From NCBI RefSeq assembly GCF_907163125.1, contig NZ_OU015319.1, positions 2,170,001-2,234,000 on the forward strand: 64,000 nt of DNA. Direction: 5' to 3'. The first letter of the stretch is position 1. The number at the start of each line of letters is the position of its first letter. Below, piece by piece: positions 51,149 through 60,452 of this stretch. Source of the DNA: Cloacibacterium caeni. GTDB taxonomy: Bacteria; Bacteroidota; Bacteroidia; Flavobacteriales; Weeksellaceae. A model generated the notes under the pieces. The model did not search any database, was not told the DNA's origin, and worked only from the letters and a program-made list of their open reading frames with translations. The translations under genes and the position numbers were made by a program.

Positions 51149-52714
51149 ATGGCACAGAAGGAAACATTATCAAGTTTAACACATGGTAATTTCGCGAAGG
51201 AACTTTCTATTTCAGCAGGCAAAATGCCGCCTAATGCAGTTGAATTCGAGAAATTGGTTATTGGAACTTTTTTGATTGACAAAAAAGGATTAGATTATTC
51301 TATAGATTTATTAACTCCCGAGGTTTTTTACGACCCGAGACATCAAGTTATTTTTTCTGCAATCTTAAAATTGTACGAAAAAAACGAGCCTGTAGATTTA
51401 ATGACCGTAATCCAAGAGCTCAAAAAAGAAGAAAAACTAGGTTTTGCCGGAGGTGACCATTACATTATCGACCTTACTATGGGCGTTTCTTCGAGCGCTC
51501 ACATAGAATATCATGTTCGTGTAATTCTAGAAAAATTCATTCTCAGAAGCTTGATTAATGTTTCTGCGAATGTAATTGACAGTTCTTACAAAGAATCTAC
51601 AGACGTTTTTGAATTGCTAGACAAAGCCGAACAATCTTTTTTTGAAATTACCAATGGAACCATCAAAAAAGGTTTTGACACCGCCAATTCCTTGGTAAAA
51701 GAAGCCATTGATAAAATTAAGTCTTTAAAAGACAAAGAAGGACTTTCTGGTATTCCATCAGGATTTAGAGATGTAGACAAAGAAACAGGAGGATGGCAAA
51801 GTTCTGACTTAATCATCATCGCGGCACGTCCTGCAATGGGAAAAACCGCATTTCTACTTTCTATGGCGAGAAACATCACTGTAGAACACAATATTCCGAT
51901 GGCGCTATTCTCTCTGGAGATGGCATCTGTACAGCTCATTACAAGGATGATTGCCTCTGAAACGGGAATTTCTTCTGAAAAATTAAGAAAAGGACAAATG
52001 TCTGAAGAAGAATGGCAAAGACTATTCTCAAACGTAGCCGCTCTCGAAAACGCACCGCTTTATATAGACGAAACACCTGCTCTTTCAGTATTTGATTTCC
52101 GTGCAAAATGCAGAAGATTGGTAATGCAACATGGCGTAAGAATCATCATGGTGGATTATTTACAGTTGATGACCGCAAATTCCGGAGGAAAAGGCGGCGG
52201 AAACAGAGAGCAAGAAATTGCAACCATTTCTCGTTCATTAAAGGCGATTGCAAAAGAATTAAACGTTCCTGTTATTGCACTTTCTCAGTTATCCAGAACC
52301 GTAGAAACCCGTCCAAATAAGAGACCTCAACTTTCGGATTTGAGAGAATCTGGAGCAATTGAGCAAGATGCAGATATCGTTTCTTTCATCTACAGACCAG
52401 AATATTATAAAATTGACACTTGGGAAGACGAAACTCCTTCTGCGAACCAAGCAGAACTTATCATTGCGAAGCACAGAAACGGTTCTATTGCAGATGTAAG
52501 ATTAAGTTTCCACGGAAGCTTAGCCAAATTCTCAGATTTAGACGTTTTCGGAAGCTATCATTCTTCTGGTTTTGCGCAACAGGATGAACCAAGCGGTTTT
52601 GATAAATTGCGTGTTTCCATAGATCCAGGTGCAGCATTTGGCTTACCAGATAACGGAAATATTTCTGGTTCTGCCATGAATGACGATGACGATGATGCTG
52701 AAATGCCGTTCTAA
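51149..52714 (+). CDS. dnaB: Replicative DNA helicase
   Basis: 521 aa. N-terminal DnaB helical domain (~28-130, PPNAVEFEKLVIGTFL), linker, then a RecA-type motor with AARPAMGKTAFLLSMA (Walker A), ALFSLEMASVQL, IIMVDYLQLMTA (Walker B) and LSQLSRTVETRPNKRPQLSDLRESGAIEQDAD. The acidic tail ends DDDDAEMPF. No intein. Normal length. Confidence 0.97.
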   Translation: MAQKETLSSLTHGNFAKELSISAGKMPPNAVEFEKLVIGTFLIDKKGLDYSIDLLTPEVFYDPRHQVIFSAILKLYEKNEPVDLMTVIQELKKEEKLGFAGGDHYIIDLTMGVSSSAHIEYHVRVILEKFILRSLINVSANVIDSSYKESTDVFELLDKAEQSFFEITNGTIKKGFDTANSLVKEAIDKIKSLKDKEGLSGIPSGFRDVDKETGGWQSSDLIIIAARPAMGKTAFLLSMARNITVEHNIPMALFSLEMASVQLITRMIASETGISSEKLRKGQMSEEEWQRLFSNVAALENAPLYIDETPALSVFDFRAKCRRLVMQHGVRIIMVDYLQLMTANSGGKGGGNREQEIATISRSLKAIAKELNVPVIALSQLSRTVETRPNKRPQLSDLRESGAIEQDADIVSFIYRPEYYKIDTWEDETPSANQAELIIAKHRNGSIADVRLSFHGSLAKFSDLDVFGSYHSSGFAQQDEPSGFDKLRVSIDPGAAFGLPDNGNISGSAMNDDDDDAEMPF

Positions 52715-52800
52715 AAAATGTAAAATCGAAGATTCGTAAAATTGTAAAAGTATATTTTTGCTCACGATTTTACGAATTTTCAGTTTCACGAATTTACTTA
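52715..52800. repeat. TCGTAAAATTGTAA-type inverted repeat between dnaB and rnhA
   Basis: GATTCGTAAAATTGTAAAA and, inverted, CACGATTTTACGAATTTTC form an imperfect hairpin. The 14-mer TCGTAAAATTGTAA also occurs at ~47149, before mfd. The rnhA -7 element lies in the loop. Confidence 0.55.
52753..52760 (+). promoter_or_regulatory. -7 element of rnhA
   Basis: TATTTTTG within the repeat, 41 nt before the ATG. Confidence 0.4.
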
Positions 52801-52801
52801 C

Positions 52802-53278
52802 ATGAAAATCGAAATTTACACAGACGGCGCTTGTAGTGGCAATCCTGGAAAAGGTGGCTATGGAATTCTCATGCGTGTTCCTGAAAAAAAATACCAAAAA
52901 ACGTTTTCCGAAGGTTTCCGTTTGACCACCAATAACAGAATGGAACTTTTGGCGGTGATTGAAGCACTTGAAAAGTTAAAAAATCCCGAAGAAAACGTTC
53001 ATGTTTTCACTGATTCTAAATATGTAGCCGATGCCATTAACCAAAATTGGATTTTTGGATGGATAAAAAAAGGCTTTAAAAATGTAAAAAATCCTGATTT
53101 GTGGCAAAGATTTATTCCGCTTTTTAGGAAACATAAAATAGAATTTCATTGGATAAAAGGTCATGCTGGTCATCCTGAAAATGAAATCTGCGATCAACTC
53201 GCTGTAAAAGCTTCTCAATCATCAAATTTAAAAATTGACACCTTCTTTGAAAATCAAAAAGAGGGCGGATTGTTTTAA
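52802..53278 (+). CDS. rnhA: Ribonuclease HI
   Basis: 158 aa. It cleaves RNA in RNA/DNA hybrids. Active-site acidic residues: IYTDGACSGNPGKGGYG (Asp), NNRMELLAVIEAL (Glu), HVFTDSKYVADAI (Asp), and HPENEICDQLAVKA (Asp) after the WIKGHAGHPEN loop. Normal length. Confidence 0.96.
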   Translation: MKIEIYTDGACSGNPGKGGYGILMRVPEKKYQKTFSEGFRLTTNNRMELLAVIEALEKLKNPEENVHVFTDSKYVADAINQNWIFGWIKKGFKNVKNPDLWQRFIPLFRKHKIEFHWIKGHAGHPENEICDQLAVKASQSSNLKIDTFFENQKEGGLF

Positions 53279-53340
53279 ATCGGAATAAAGATTATAGTTA
53301 ATTTCTCTAGTAGAATTATGCCTATTCTTTTCAAAATCCT

Positions 53341-53348
53341 TACTTTTG
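53341..53348 (+). promoter_or_regulatory. -7 element of nadBC
   Basis: TACTTTTG, 46 nt before the nadB ATG. Confidence 0.5.
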
Positions 53349-53394
53349 AAATGTAGTTTTACAGACTTTTTAATTTCAAATCTCAATTTTTAAA

Positions 53395-54969
53395 ATGATA
53401 AAAACAGATGTATTGGTAATTGGCTCAGGAATTTCGGGACTTTCTTACGCCATTAAAATTTCTGAAAAATTACCAGATGCTAAAATCACCATCGTCACCA
53501 AAGCGGAAGAAGACGAAACCAACACCAAATATGCTCAAGGTGGTTTAGCAGTAGTAATGGATTTAGACACAGATAATTTCCAGAAACATATAGATGACAC
53601 GATGCGCGCTGGAGATTACGAAAACAATAGAGAAGTGGTAGAAATGGTTATCAAAGAAGGACCAGACCGTTTCAAAGAAATTGTAGAATGGGGCGTAAAT
53701 TTTGACAAAAAAGAAGATGGCGAGTTTAAACTCGGAAGAGAAGGCGGTCACACCGAATTTAGAATTGTTCACCATAAAGATATTACTGGAGCGGAAATAG
53801 AACGTGCGCTTTTAGAATATTGCAACAAATCTCCGAATATAGAAATTCTTGATTATCATTACGTTATTGATTTAATCACACAGCACCACATTCCGAATAA
53901 AACTTTTGACAAAGATAATTTGAACTGTTATGGAGCTTATGTTCTAGACCAAAAAAATAAGAAAAATAAGAAAATTACCGCAAAAGTAACCATGGTAGCA
54001 ACTGGAGGAGCTGGTCACGTTTATAAAAACACCACGAATCCAAAAATTGCAACTGGAGACGGAATTGCTTTTGTTCACAGAGCTCGCGGTAAAGTTTCTA
54101 ACATGCAATACATTCAGTTTCACCCTACCGCAATGTATTCTAAACATGACGGAATGCTCTTCCTAATTTCGGAAGCAGTTCGTGGTGACGGCGCAAAACT
54201 CAGAACCAAAAATGGCGAAAAATTCATGCATAAATATGATGAGCGAGAAGAATTAGCTTCGCGAGATATTGTAGCAAGAGCCATTGACAACGAAATGAAA
54301 ATTTCTGGTGATGAATATGTAGGCCTCGATTGTAGAGAAATGGATAAAGAAAAATTTATAGAACATTTCCCTAATATTTATCAAAAATGCATGGATGAAG
54401 GAATTGACCCATTTAAACAATTGATTCCTGTGGTTCCTGCAAGTCATTATTTAATGGGCGGAATCGTGGTAGATAAAGACGGACAATCTTCTATCAAAAA
54501 TCTTTTTGCAGTAGGAGAATGTACCAACTCTGGATTGCACGGTGCGAATCGTCTCGCTTCTAATTCACTTTTGGAAGGTTTGGTTTATGGTCATAATGCT
54601 GCGATGAAATCTGTAGAATTGCTTCACAAAGACGAATTTAATTACTTCGACCTCGAAAACGTGCCAGAATGGAATGAAGAAGGCATGAAAGTAATGGAAG
54701 AAAAAGTGCTCATCACTTATCTCAGAAAACAACTTCAAGAAATGATGAGTGATTTGGTAAGCATCGTAAGAAGCAACGAAAGATTACAACTGGCTCAAAA
54801 AAAACAAAGAGAAATCTACGAAGCGGTTACAGAATTGTATAATTATTCAGTAATTTCGCCAGAATTATCAGAATTAAGAAATCTGGTGAATGTTTCTTAC
54901 CTTATTATTAAGCATTCTTTGGCAATGAAAGAAAACAAAGGTGCTTTTTATAATAAAGATTTTGCTTAA
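53395..54969 (+). CDS. nadB: L-aspartate oxidase
   Basis: 524 aa flavoenzyme making iminoaspartate, the first step of NAD synthesis. FAD site VLVIGSGISGLSYAIKI; substrate region TKYAQGGLAVVM and REGGHTEFRIVHHKD; GGIVVDKDG and GLHGANRLASNSLLE near the C-terminal part. Normal length. nadC follows; nadA is not in the window. Confidence 0.96.
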   Translation: MIKTDVLVIGSGISGLSYAIKISEKLPDAKITIVTKAEEDETNTKYAQGGLAVVMDLDTDNFQKHIDDTMRAGDYENNREVVEMVIKEGPDRFKEIVEWGVNFDKKEDGEFKLGREGGHTEFRIVHHKDITGAEIERALLEYCNKSPNIEILDYHYVIDLITQHHIPNKTFDKDNLNCYGAYVLDQKNKKNKKITAKVTMVATGGAGHVYKNTTNPKIATGDGIAFVHRARGKVSNMQYIQFHPTAMYSKHDGMLFLISEAVRGDGAKLRTKNGEKFMHKYDEREELASRDIVARAIDNEMKISGDEYVGLDCREMDKEKFIEHFPNIYQKCMDEGIDPFKQLIPVVPASHYLMGGIVVDKDGQSSIKNLFAVGECTNSGLHGANRLASNSLLEGLVYGHNAAMKSVELLHKDEFNYFDLENVPEWNEEGMKVMEEKVLITYLRKQLQEMMSDLVSIVRSNERLQLAQKKQREIYEAVTELYNYSVISPELSELRNLVNVSYLIIKHSLAMKENKGAFYNKDFA

Positions 54970-55005
54970 AGATTCATCACGGATAAAAACTTGAAATTTA
55001 CATCT

Positions 55006-55878
55006 ATGAAACGTCCACATTACGTAACCGATAAAGCCTTAAAACAATTTATAAAATCTGCTTTAGAAGAAGATATTCAAAGCGGTGACCACTCTACTCT
55101 TTCAACTATTCCTAAAGAATTGGTACAAAGTGCTAAACTTTTGGTAAAAGAAGACTGTATTTTGGCTGGTGTAGAATTAGCAGAAATTATTTTTAAAACT
55201 TTTGACAAAGATTTAAAAGTAGAGGTTTTTATTAAAGATGGAGAAAATGCTAAAGTTGGCGACATTGCTTTCATCGTTACTGGAAGTGCGCGTTCTATCC
55301 TTTCTACCGAAAGATTAGTGCTGAATTGTATGCAAAGAATGAGCGGAATTGCTACTTTAACTCATGAATGGGACTCTAGACTTTTAGGAACCAAAACCAA
55401 ATTGCTTGATACGAGAAAAACTACTCCAAATTTCAGAATTTGCGAAAAATGGGCAGTTGCAATAGGTGGTGGAACCAATCACAGATATGGATTGTATGAC
55501 ATGATCATGCTGAAAGACAATCATATAGATTACAACGGAAGCATTACCAATGCAGTGAAAATGACGCAAGACTACCTCAAAAAAAATAAATTAAAACTAA
55601 AGGTAGAAGTAGAAACCCGAAATCTAGCCGAAGTAGAAGAAGCTGCAAAACTTGCAGGAAAAGGAATTGATAGAATTATGCTAGATAATATGGATGTAAA
55701 AACCATGACAGAAGCGGTAAAAATAATTGCAGGAAAGTGTGAGACCGAAGCTTCTGGAGGAATTTCTAGAGACCAACTAAACGAAATCGCCAGAACAGGT
55801 GTCACTTATATTTCGGCAGGAGCACTTACCCATTCCGCAGAAAATATAGATTTAAGTTTAAAAGCCATAAAAAATTAA
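55006..55878 (+). CDS. nadC: Nicotinate-nucleotide pyrophosphorylase (carboxylating)
   Basis: 290 aa from the ATG at 55006 (a TTG at 54991 is possible). It converts quinolinate and PRPP to nicotinate mononucleotide. Motifs: ALEEDIQSGDHST, ERLVLNCMQRMSGIAT, LLDTRKTTPNFR, AIGGGTNHRYGLYDMIMLKDNH cut by family loops, and EASGGISRDQL. Co-transcribed with nadB; its own terminator follows. Confidence 0.96.
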   Translation: MKRPHYVTDKALKQFIKSALEEDIQSGDHSTLSTIPKELVQSAKLLVKEDCILAGVELAEIIFKTFDKDLKVEVFIKDGENAKVGDIAFIVTGSARSILSTERLVLNCMQRMSGIATLTHEWDSRLLGTKTKLLDTRKTTPNFRICEKWAVAIGGGTNHRYGLYDMIMLKDNHIDYNGSITNAVKMTQDYLKKNKLKLKVEVETRNLAEVEEAAKLAGKGIDRIMLDNMDVKTMTEAVKIIAGKCETEASGGISRDQLNEIARTGVTYISAGALTHSAENIDLSLKAIKN

Positions 55879-55885
55879 AAATAAT

Positions 55886-55910
55886 AAAAACACGCTAATA
55901 GCGTGTTTTT
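55886..55910 (+). terminator. nadBC terminator
   Basis: 11-bp stem AAAAACACGCT/AGCGTGTTTTT, 3-nt loop, T-run. Confidence 0.9.
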
Positions 55911-56053
55911 TTGTATCAAATTGAAAATCAAAAGTTTCATTGTGGATAAAAAATTATGGATTTCATAAAATTTTAACACTATGTTAATTTTAGTTAAAGA
56001 AAAATAATGTATTTTGCATCTCGATAAAAAAATGTTTGAAATAATATAACTTT

Positions 56054-58672
56054 ATGAAAATCAACTATTTAGGAAAGTCAAGACTTTCTGTGGTTATTGT
56101 ATTAAGTGCAGCTAGTGTAGCATTTGCGCAAAAAACTAAAGATTCTATCAACTCTAAAGACATCGAACAAGTTGTTCTTACTGGGGTGGCAGATATCGCA
56201 AAGGACAGAAAAACTCCAGTTGCTGTTTCTACTATTAAAGAAGCACAAATTGTAGAGAAATTGGGTAACCAAGAATTCCCAGAAGTCCTAAACACTACTC
56301 CTTCTGTGTATGCAACTAAATCTGGTGGAGGTTTTGGAGACTCTAAAATTAACATTAGAGGTTTTGCTCAAGAAAACGTAGCGGTAATGATCAATGGGGT
56401 TCCTGTAAACGACATGGAAAACGGAGCTGTATATTGGTCTAACTGGGCTGGTCTATCAGATGTAACTTCTGCTATGCAAGTACAGAGAGGTCTAGGTTCA
56501 TCTAAATTAGCTATTGCTTCTGTCGGTGGTACTATTAACGTAGTAACTAGAGCTGCTGACAAAAAACAAGGAGGAATTGTTTCTTTAGGTGTTGCTAATG
56601 ACGATTACTTAAAAACTCTATTTGCTTACAATAGCGGTAAAATGTCTACAGGATGGTCTACTTCTTTCCTATTAAGTAGAACTGCTGGTAACATGTATGC
56701 TAATGGTACAGAATTCGAAGGATATAATTATTATTGGGCATTAGGTTACCAAAACGGTAAACATGATTTCCAATTTACCATTACTGGTGCTCCACAATGG
56801 CACAACCAAAGATCATCTTTCATTACTATCGCTAACTATATTAAATATGGTGGTGTAAATGGTGGTGATCCAAACAGAAAATATAATGCAGATTGGGGAC
56901 TTCTAAATGGAGAGGAATACTCTATGAGAAGAAACTATTACCACAAACCAGTAATGTCTTTAAACTGGGACTGGAACATTTCTTCTGCTTCTAAACTTAA
57001 TACAGTAGTTTACGCTTCTTTTGGTAGAGGTGGCGGTACTGGAGATACTGGTTCAGTAGGAGGTAAAAACTTCTCAAACGCAGCTTGGAGACTTCCTGAT
57101 GGAACGGCTAACTTTGACGCGATTTATGCAGCAAATGCAGCTTCTACACCTACAGCTGGTGTGTTAGTAAGAAGATCTTCTATCAACTCTCACAACTGGT
57201 TTGGCATCATCTCTAGTTTTAACCAAAAAATTAATGACAACTTAAAACTTACTGCAGGTATTGATGGTAGATATTACTATGGTTACCACTACCAAGTAGT
57301 AAGTGACTTCTTAGGTGCTACTGGTTTCAGAGATACTACTAACAAAAATGCTATTTCTACAAGTAACCCAACTGGTCAAAGAATTATCGTAAATTCTCAT
57401 GATGCTACTCCTACTTGGAATCCTTTTGGAGGAAAAATTGATCCAGAAGCAGATATGATTTCTTACTGGAATGATGGAGAAGTACTTTGGTATGGTGGTT
57501 TCGGTCAGTTAGAATATTCTAATGATAATTTATCAGCATTTGTACAAGGTGCAGTTTCTAACCAAGGTTTCCAAAGAATTGACCACTTTATCGTAGATGG
57601 TGTTTCTTTATTAAACGGAACATTAGCATCTCCAACTAACCAACCTACTGCTAAAAACCCAGCACTTAATACTAAAACTGGATTCAAAAATTTAGTTGGT
57701 TACAATATTAAAGGGGGAATCAACTATAATATTAATGATCACCATAACGTTTTTGGAAACATCGGTTACTATTCTAAGCAACCTTTCTTAAACGCTGTTT
57801 ATCCTAACAATAAAAACTTCTTAAACCCAAATCTTACCAATGAAAAGATTTTTGGTGCTGAATTAGGATACGGTTTCCGTTCATCTGCTGTAAACCTTAA
57901 CGTGAACGTTTATAGAACTTCTTGGAAAGATAGATTCTTAAGAAGAGGTAATTTAAATATTCCAGATCCAAACAATGCTGGTGTAACATTTACTAATGCA
58001 TATGCTAACATCGCAGGAATTACTGAAATTCACAGAGGTGTAGAAGTAGATGGTAGCGTAAAAGTAAACCAATATTTATCTTTCACAGGTATGGTTTCTG
58101 TAGGAGATTGGTATTATGAAGGAAATGCAACTGGTACTTACTTCACCGAAACAAACGAAGAAATCGCTGGAACTAGCTTTGCTGGAACCACACTTTACTT
58201 AGACAAAGTAAAAGTAGGAGGATCTGCTCAGAATACTTATGCTGCAGGTTTCGTTCTTGAACCAGCTAAAAACTTCAAATTAGATGGAACATACAGATAT
58301 GTTAACAATCTATACGCTAACGTAAACCCTATCAACTTCCAAAGTCAAGCTGCTGGAAACCTAGGCGCTCTTAAACTTCCTAGTTTTGGTCTTTTTGATT
58401 TAGGTGCATCTTACAAGGTAAACCTTAATGCTAAGCAATACTTTACTCTAAGAGCAAACGTTTATAACGTTTTTGATAAAGTTTACATTGCAGAATCTAA
58501 CACTAACTACCAGAGCAACCTTTCTGCAGCTGATTACGCAGCTTATGGTTCTTCTGCTCCTTCTTACACAAGCTATGTACAAGCAGGAGAATGGAACGGT
58601 GTTTCTCAACAAAACCAAGTTTTCTTTGGATTTGGTAGAACTTGGGCTGCAACATTCTCATTCAACTTCTAA
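56054..58672 (+). CDS. TonB-dependent outer-membrane receptor
   Basis: 872 aa. Signal peptide to ~residue 25 (ASVAFAQ), TonB box DIEQVVLTGV, plug (LNTTPSVYATKSGGGFG, INIRGFAQENVAVMINGVP, ASVGGTINVVTRA) and a barrel ending in ATFSFNF. The plug with DMENGAVYWSNWAGLSDV is typical of Bacteroidota receptors outside the SusC group, which lack a SusD partner. The ligand is unknown. The ~175-bp upstream region has no clear TAnnTTTG. Single gene with a strong terminator. Confidence 0.92.
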   Translation: MKINYLGKSRLSVVIVLSAASVAFAQKTKDSINSKDIEQVVLTGVADIAKDRKTPVAVSTIKEAQIVEKLGNQEFPEVLNTTPSVYATKSGGGFGDSKINIRGFAQENVAVMINGVPVNDMENGAVYWSNWAGLSDVTSAMQVQRGLGSSKLAIASVGGTINVVTRAADKKQGGIVSLGVANDDYLKTLFAYNSGKMSTGWSTSFLLSRTAGNMYANGTEFEGYNYYWALGYQNGKHDFQFTITGAPQWHNQRSSFITIANYIKYGGVNGGDPNRKYNADWGLLNGEEYSMRRNYYHKPVMSLNWDWNISSASKLNTVVYASFGRGGGTGDTGSVGGKNFSNAAWRLPDGTANFDAIYAANAASTPTAGVLVRRSSINSHNWFGIISSFNQKINDNLKLTAGIDGRYYYGYHYQVVSDFLGATGFRDTTNKNAISTSNPTGQRIIVNSHDATPTWNPFGGKIDPEADMISYWNDGEVLWYGGFGQLEYSNDNLSAFVQGAVSNQGFQRIDHFIVDGVSLLNGTLASPTNQPTAKNPALNTKTGFKNLVGYNIKGGINYNINDHHNVFGNIGYYSKQPFLNAVYPNNKNFLNPNLTNEKIFGAELGYGFRSSAVNLNVNVYRTSWKDRFLRRGNLNIPDPNNAGVTFTNAYANIAGITEIHRGVEVDGSVKVNQYLSFTGMVSVGDWYYEGNATGTYFTETNEEIAGTSFAGTTLYLDKVKVGGSAQNTYAAGFVLEPAKNFKLDGTYRYVNNLYANVNPINFQSQAAGNLGALKLPSFGLFDLGASYKVNLNAKQYFTLRANVYNVFDKVYIAESNTNYQSNLSAADYAAYGSSAPSYTSYVQAGEWNGVSQQNQVFFGFGRTWAATFSFNF

Positions 58673-58699
58673 AAACAATTTTAGATTTTATAAATCACG

Positions 58700-58724
58700 A
58701 ATCCCGGCTATATTTGCCGGGATT
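58700..58724 (+). terminator. Terminator of the TonB receptor gene
   Basis: 9-bp GC-rich stem AATCCCGGC/GCCGGGATT, 7-nt loop, T6. Confidence 0.92.
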
Positions 58725-58727
58725 TTT

Positions 58728-58735
58728 TATATTTG
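58728..58735 (+). promoter_or_regulatory. -7 element of the 58751 gene
   Basis: TATATTTG, 15 nt before the ATG, directly behind the preceding terminator. Confidence 0.5.
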
Positions 58736-58750
58736 TAACAAATAAAAAAT

Positions 58751-59188
58751 ATGGATACATTTAACATTATTAGAGAAGCTCACAAAGGTTTCGGTTATTT
58801 AATTTTAGTAGCAGCACTAGTTTTCATCGTAGCATTATTGTTGGCTATGTTTGGTTATTCTGGTAAAATCAGCAAGCTATTAAAAAAATCTACTCTTTTT
58901 ACCATGATTTTGTTTCACCTACAATTCTTAATCGGGATTGCTATGCTTGTTTTTTCTCCAGGATTAAAAGCAGCATTAGATAGCGGAACATTAATGAGCG
59001 ATTCTTACAATAGAGTAACTTTCGTAGAGCATCCTTTTTCTATGCTCGTGGCAGCTATTTTATTGACCATTATCAACAAATATTTAAAAAAGAACGAAAC
59101 CTTAGCACTAAAAGTAGTTTTCATGGGAGTTCTGGCATTGCTATTATTTGGCTACGCTTTCCCTTGGGCTAAAGTTTTCGGAGCATAA
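58751..59188 (+). CDS. Four-helix membrane protein with helix-borne histidines
   Basis: 145 aa, four transmembrane segments (~14-36, ~46-68, ~93-110, ~118-138). Histidines at or inside helices (EAHKGFGY, LFHLQFL, EHPFSML) suggest a heme-b or quinone-site protein, but no cytochrome signature is certain. Unknown function. A single gene between two terminator/promoter blocks. Confidence 0.65.
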   Translation: MDTFNIIREAHKGFGYLILVAALVFIVALLLAMFGYSGKISKLLKKSTLFTMILFHLQFLIGIAMLVFSPGLKAALDSGTLMSDSYNRVTFVEHPFSMLVAAILLTIINKYLKKNETLALKVVFMGVLALLLFGYAFPWAKVFGA

Positions 59189-59194
59189 AAAAGG

Positions 59195-59350
59195 AAAGGT
59201 GTAAAATTGATTTAAATCATTTTATCGTAAAAGATAATTTTTACTATCTTTGTAAAAAATTTAGATAAATTTTCCATTAAACAATTTTCAAAAGGATTAT
59301 TTATAACGAATTTTATTAAATATTAGATTTAAGCAATATTTTACACCTTT
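59195..59350. promoter_or_regulatory. asd control region enclosed by a 13-bp inverted repeat
   Basis: AAAGGTGTAAAAT (59195-59207) and its exact reverse complement (59338-59350) enclose the -7 element TATCTTTG (59246-59253). The resulting leader to the ATG is ~120 nt, long for this window. Confidence 0.45.
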
Positions 59351-59382
59351 AACTTTTTAAAAAATTTAAAACAATTTCAATT

Positions 59383-60390
59383 ATGAAAATCGCAGTAGTA
59401 GGCGCAACCGGAATGGTAGGCCAAGTTATGTTGAAAGTTTTGGAAGAAAGAAATCTTCCTATTACAGAATTAATTCCTGTAGCGTCAGAAAAATCTGTAG
59501 GAAAGAAAATCACTTTCAAGAGTAAACAGTATGACATCGTTTCTATGGAAACTGCGATTTCTATGAAACCTGAAATTGCTATTTTCTCTGCAGGAGGTTC
59601 TACTTCACTAGAATACGCTCCTAAATTTGCTGAAGTAGGTTGCACCGTGATAGACAATTCTTCGGCTTGGAGAATGGACCCTACAAAAAAATTAGTAGTT
59701 CCAGAAATTAACGCTCACGTTTTAACCAAAGAAGATAAAATCATCGCAAACCCTAATTGCTCTACCATTCAAATGGTGATGGTTCTTAATCCTCTTCATT
59801 TAAAATACAAAGTAAAAAGAGTAATCGTTTCTACTTACCAATCGGTTTCAGGAACAGGAAAAGCTGCTGTAGACCAACTGAACGCAGAAATTGCAAATGC
59901 TGTAAATCCTGGTTCTGTAGAAGTAAACGCTGTTTATCCTTACCAAATTTTCAAAAATGCTTTACCACAGTGTGACGTTTTTGATGCAGATGATTACACC
60001 AAAGAAGAGCTTAAACTCATCAAGGAACCTAAAAAAATCATGGGTGATGATTCTATTAAAATTACAGCAACTGCGGTGAGAATTCCTGTACAAGGAGGTC
60101 ACTCAGAAAGCGTAAACATAGAATTTGAAAATGATTTTGACTTAGAAGAAGTTAAAAATATTCTAGCCAATACTCCAGGAGTTGTTCTTCAAGATGATGT
60201 AGAAAATAAAGTTTATCCTATGTGTTTCTACTCTGAAGGAAAAGACGAAGTTTTCGTAGGAAGAATCAGAAGAGACCTTTCTCAGCCAAACACTCTGAAC
60301 TGCTGGATTGTAGCAGACAATCTGAGAAAAGGCGCCGCAACGAACGCGGTACAAATCGCAGAATATCTCATTGCAAACCAATTAGCATAA
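59383..60390 (+). CDS. asd: Aspartate-semialdehyde dehydrogenase
   Basis: 335 aa. It reduces aspartyl phosphate to the semialdehyde for Lys, Met and Thr synthesis and diaminopimelate. NADP site VVGATGMVGQVMLKVL, active-site Cys in IANPNCSTIQMVM, SGTGKAAVDQL, and the catalytic-His region RIPVQGGHSESV. Normal length. Confidence 0.97.
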   Translation: MKIAVVGATGMVGQVMLKVLEERNLPITELIPVASEKSVGKKITFKSKQYDIVSMETAISMKPEIAIFSAGGSTSLEYAPKFAEVGCTVIDNSSAWRMDPTKKLVVPEINAHVLTKEDKIIANPNCSTIQMVMVLNPLHLKYKVKRVIVSTYQSVSGTGKAAVDQLNAEIANAVNPGSVEVNAVYPYQIFKNALPQCDVFDADDYTKEELKLIKEPKKIMGDDSIKITATAVRIPVQGGHSESVNIEFENDFDLEEVKNILANTPGVVLQDDVENKVYPMCFYSEGKDEVFVGRIRRDLSQPNTLNCWIVADNLRKGAATNAVQIAEYLIANQLA

Positions 60391-60396
60391 AATAAC

Positions 60397-60415
60397 ATCC
60401 CGCGAAAAGCGGGAT
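60397..60415 (+). terminator. asd terminator
   Basis: 7-bp stem ATCCCGC/GCGGGAT with loop GAAAA and T6. Confidence 0.92.
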
Positions 60416-60452
60416 TTTTTGTTAGAACCTTCAAACTTTTAAAATTAAATAC

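Noticed and set aside
55941-55949. Perfect DnaA box (TTATCCACA on the minus strand) before the TonB receptor gene
   Set aside because: A single box between nadC and a receptor gene; such singles occur by chance and no cluster is present.
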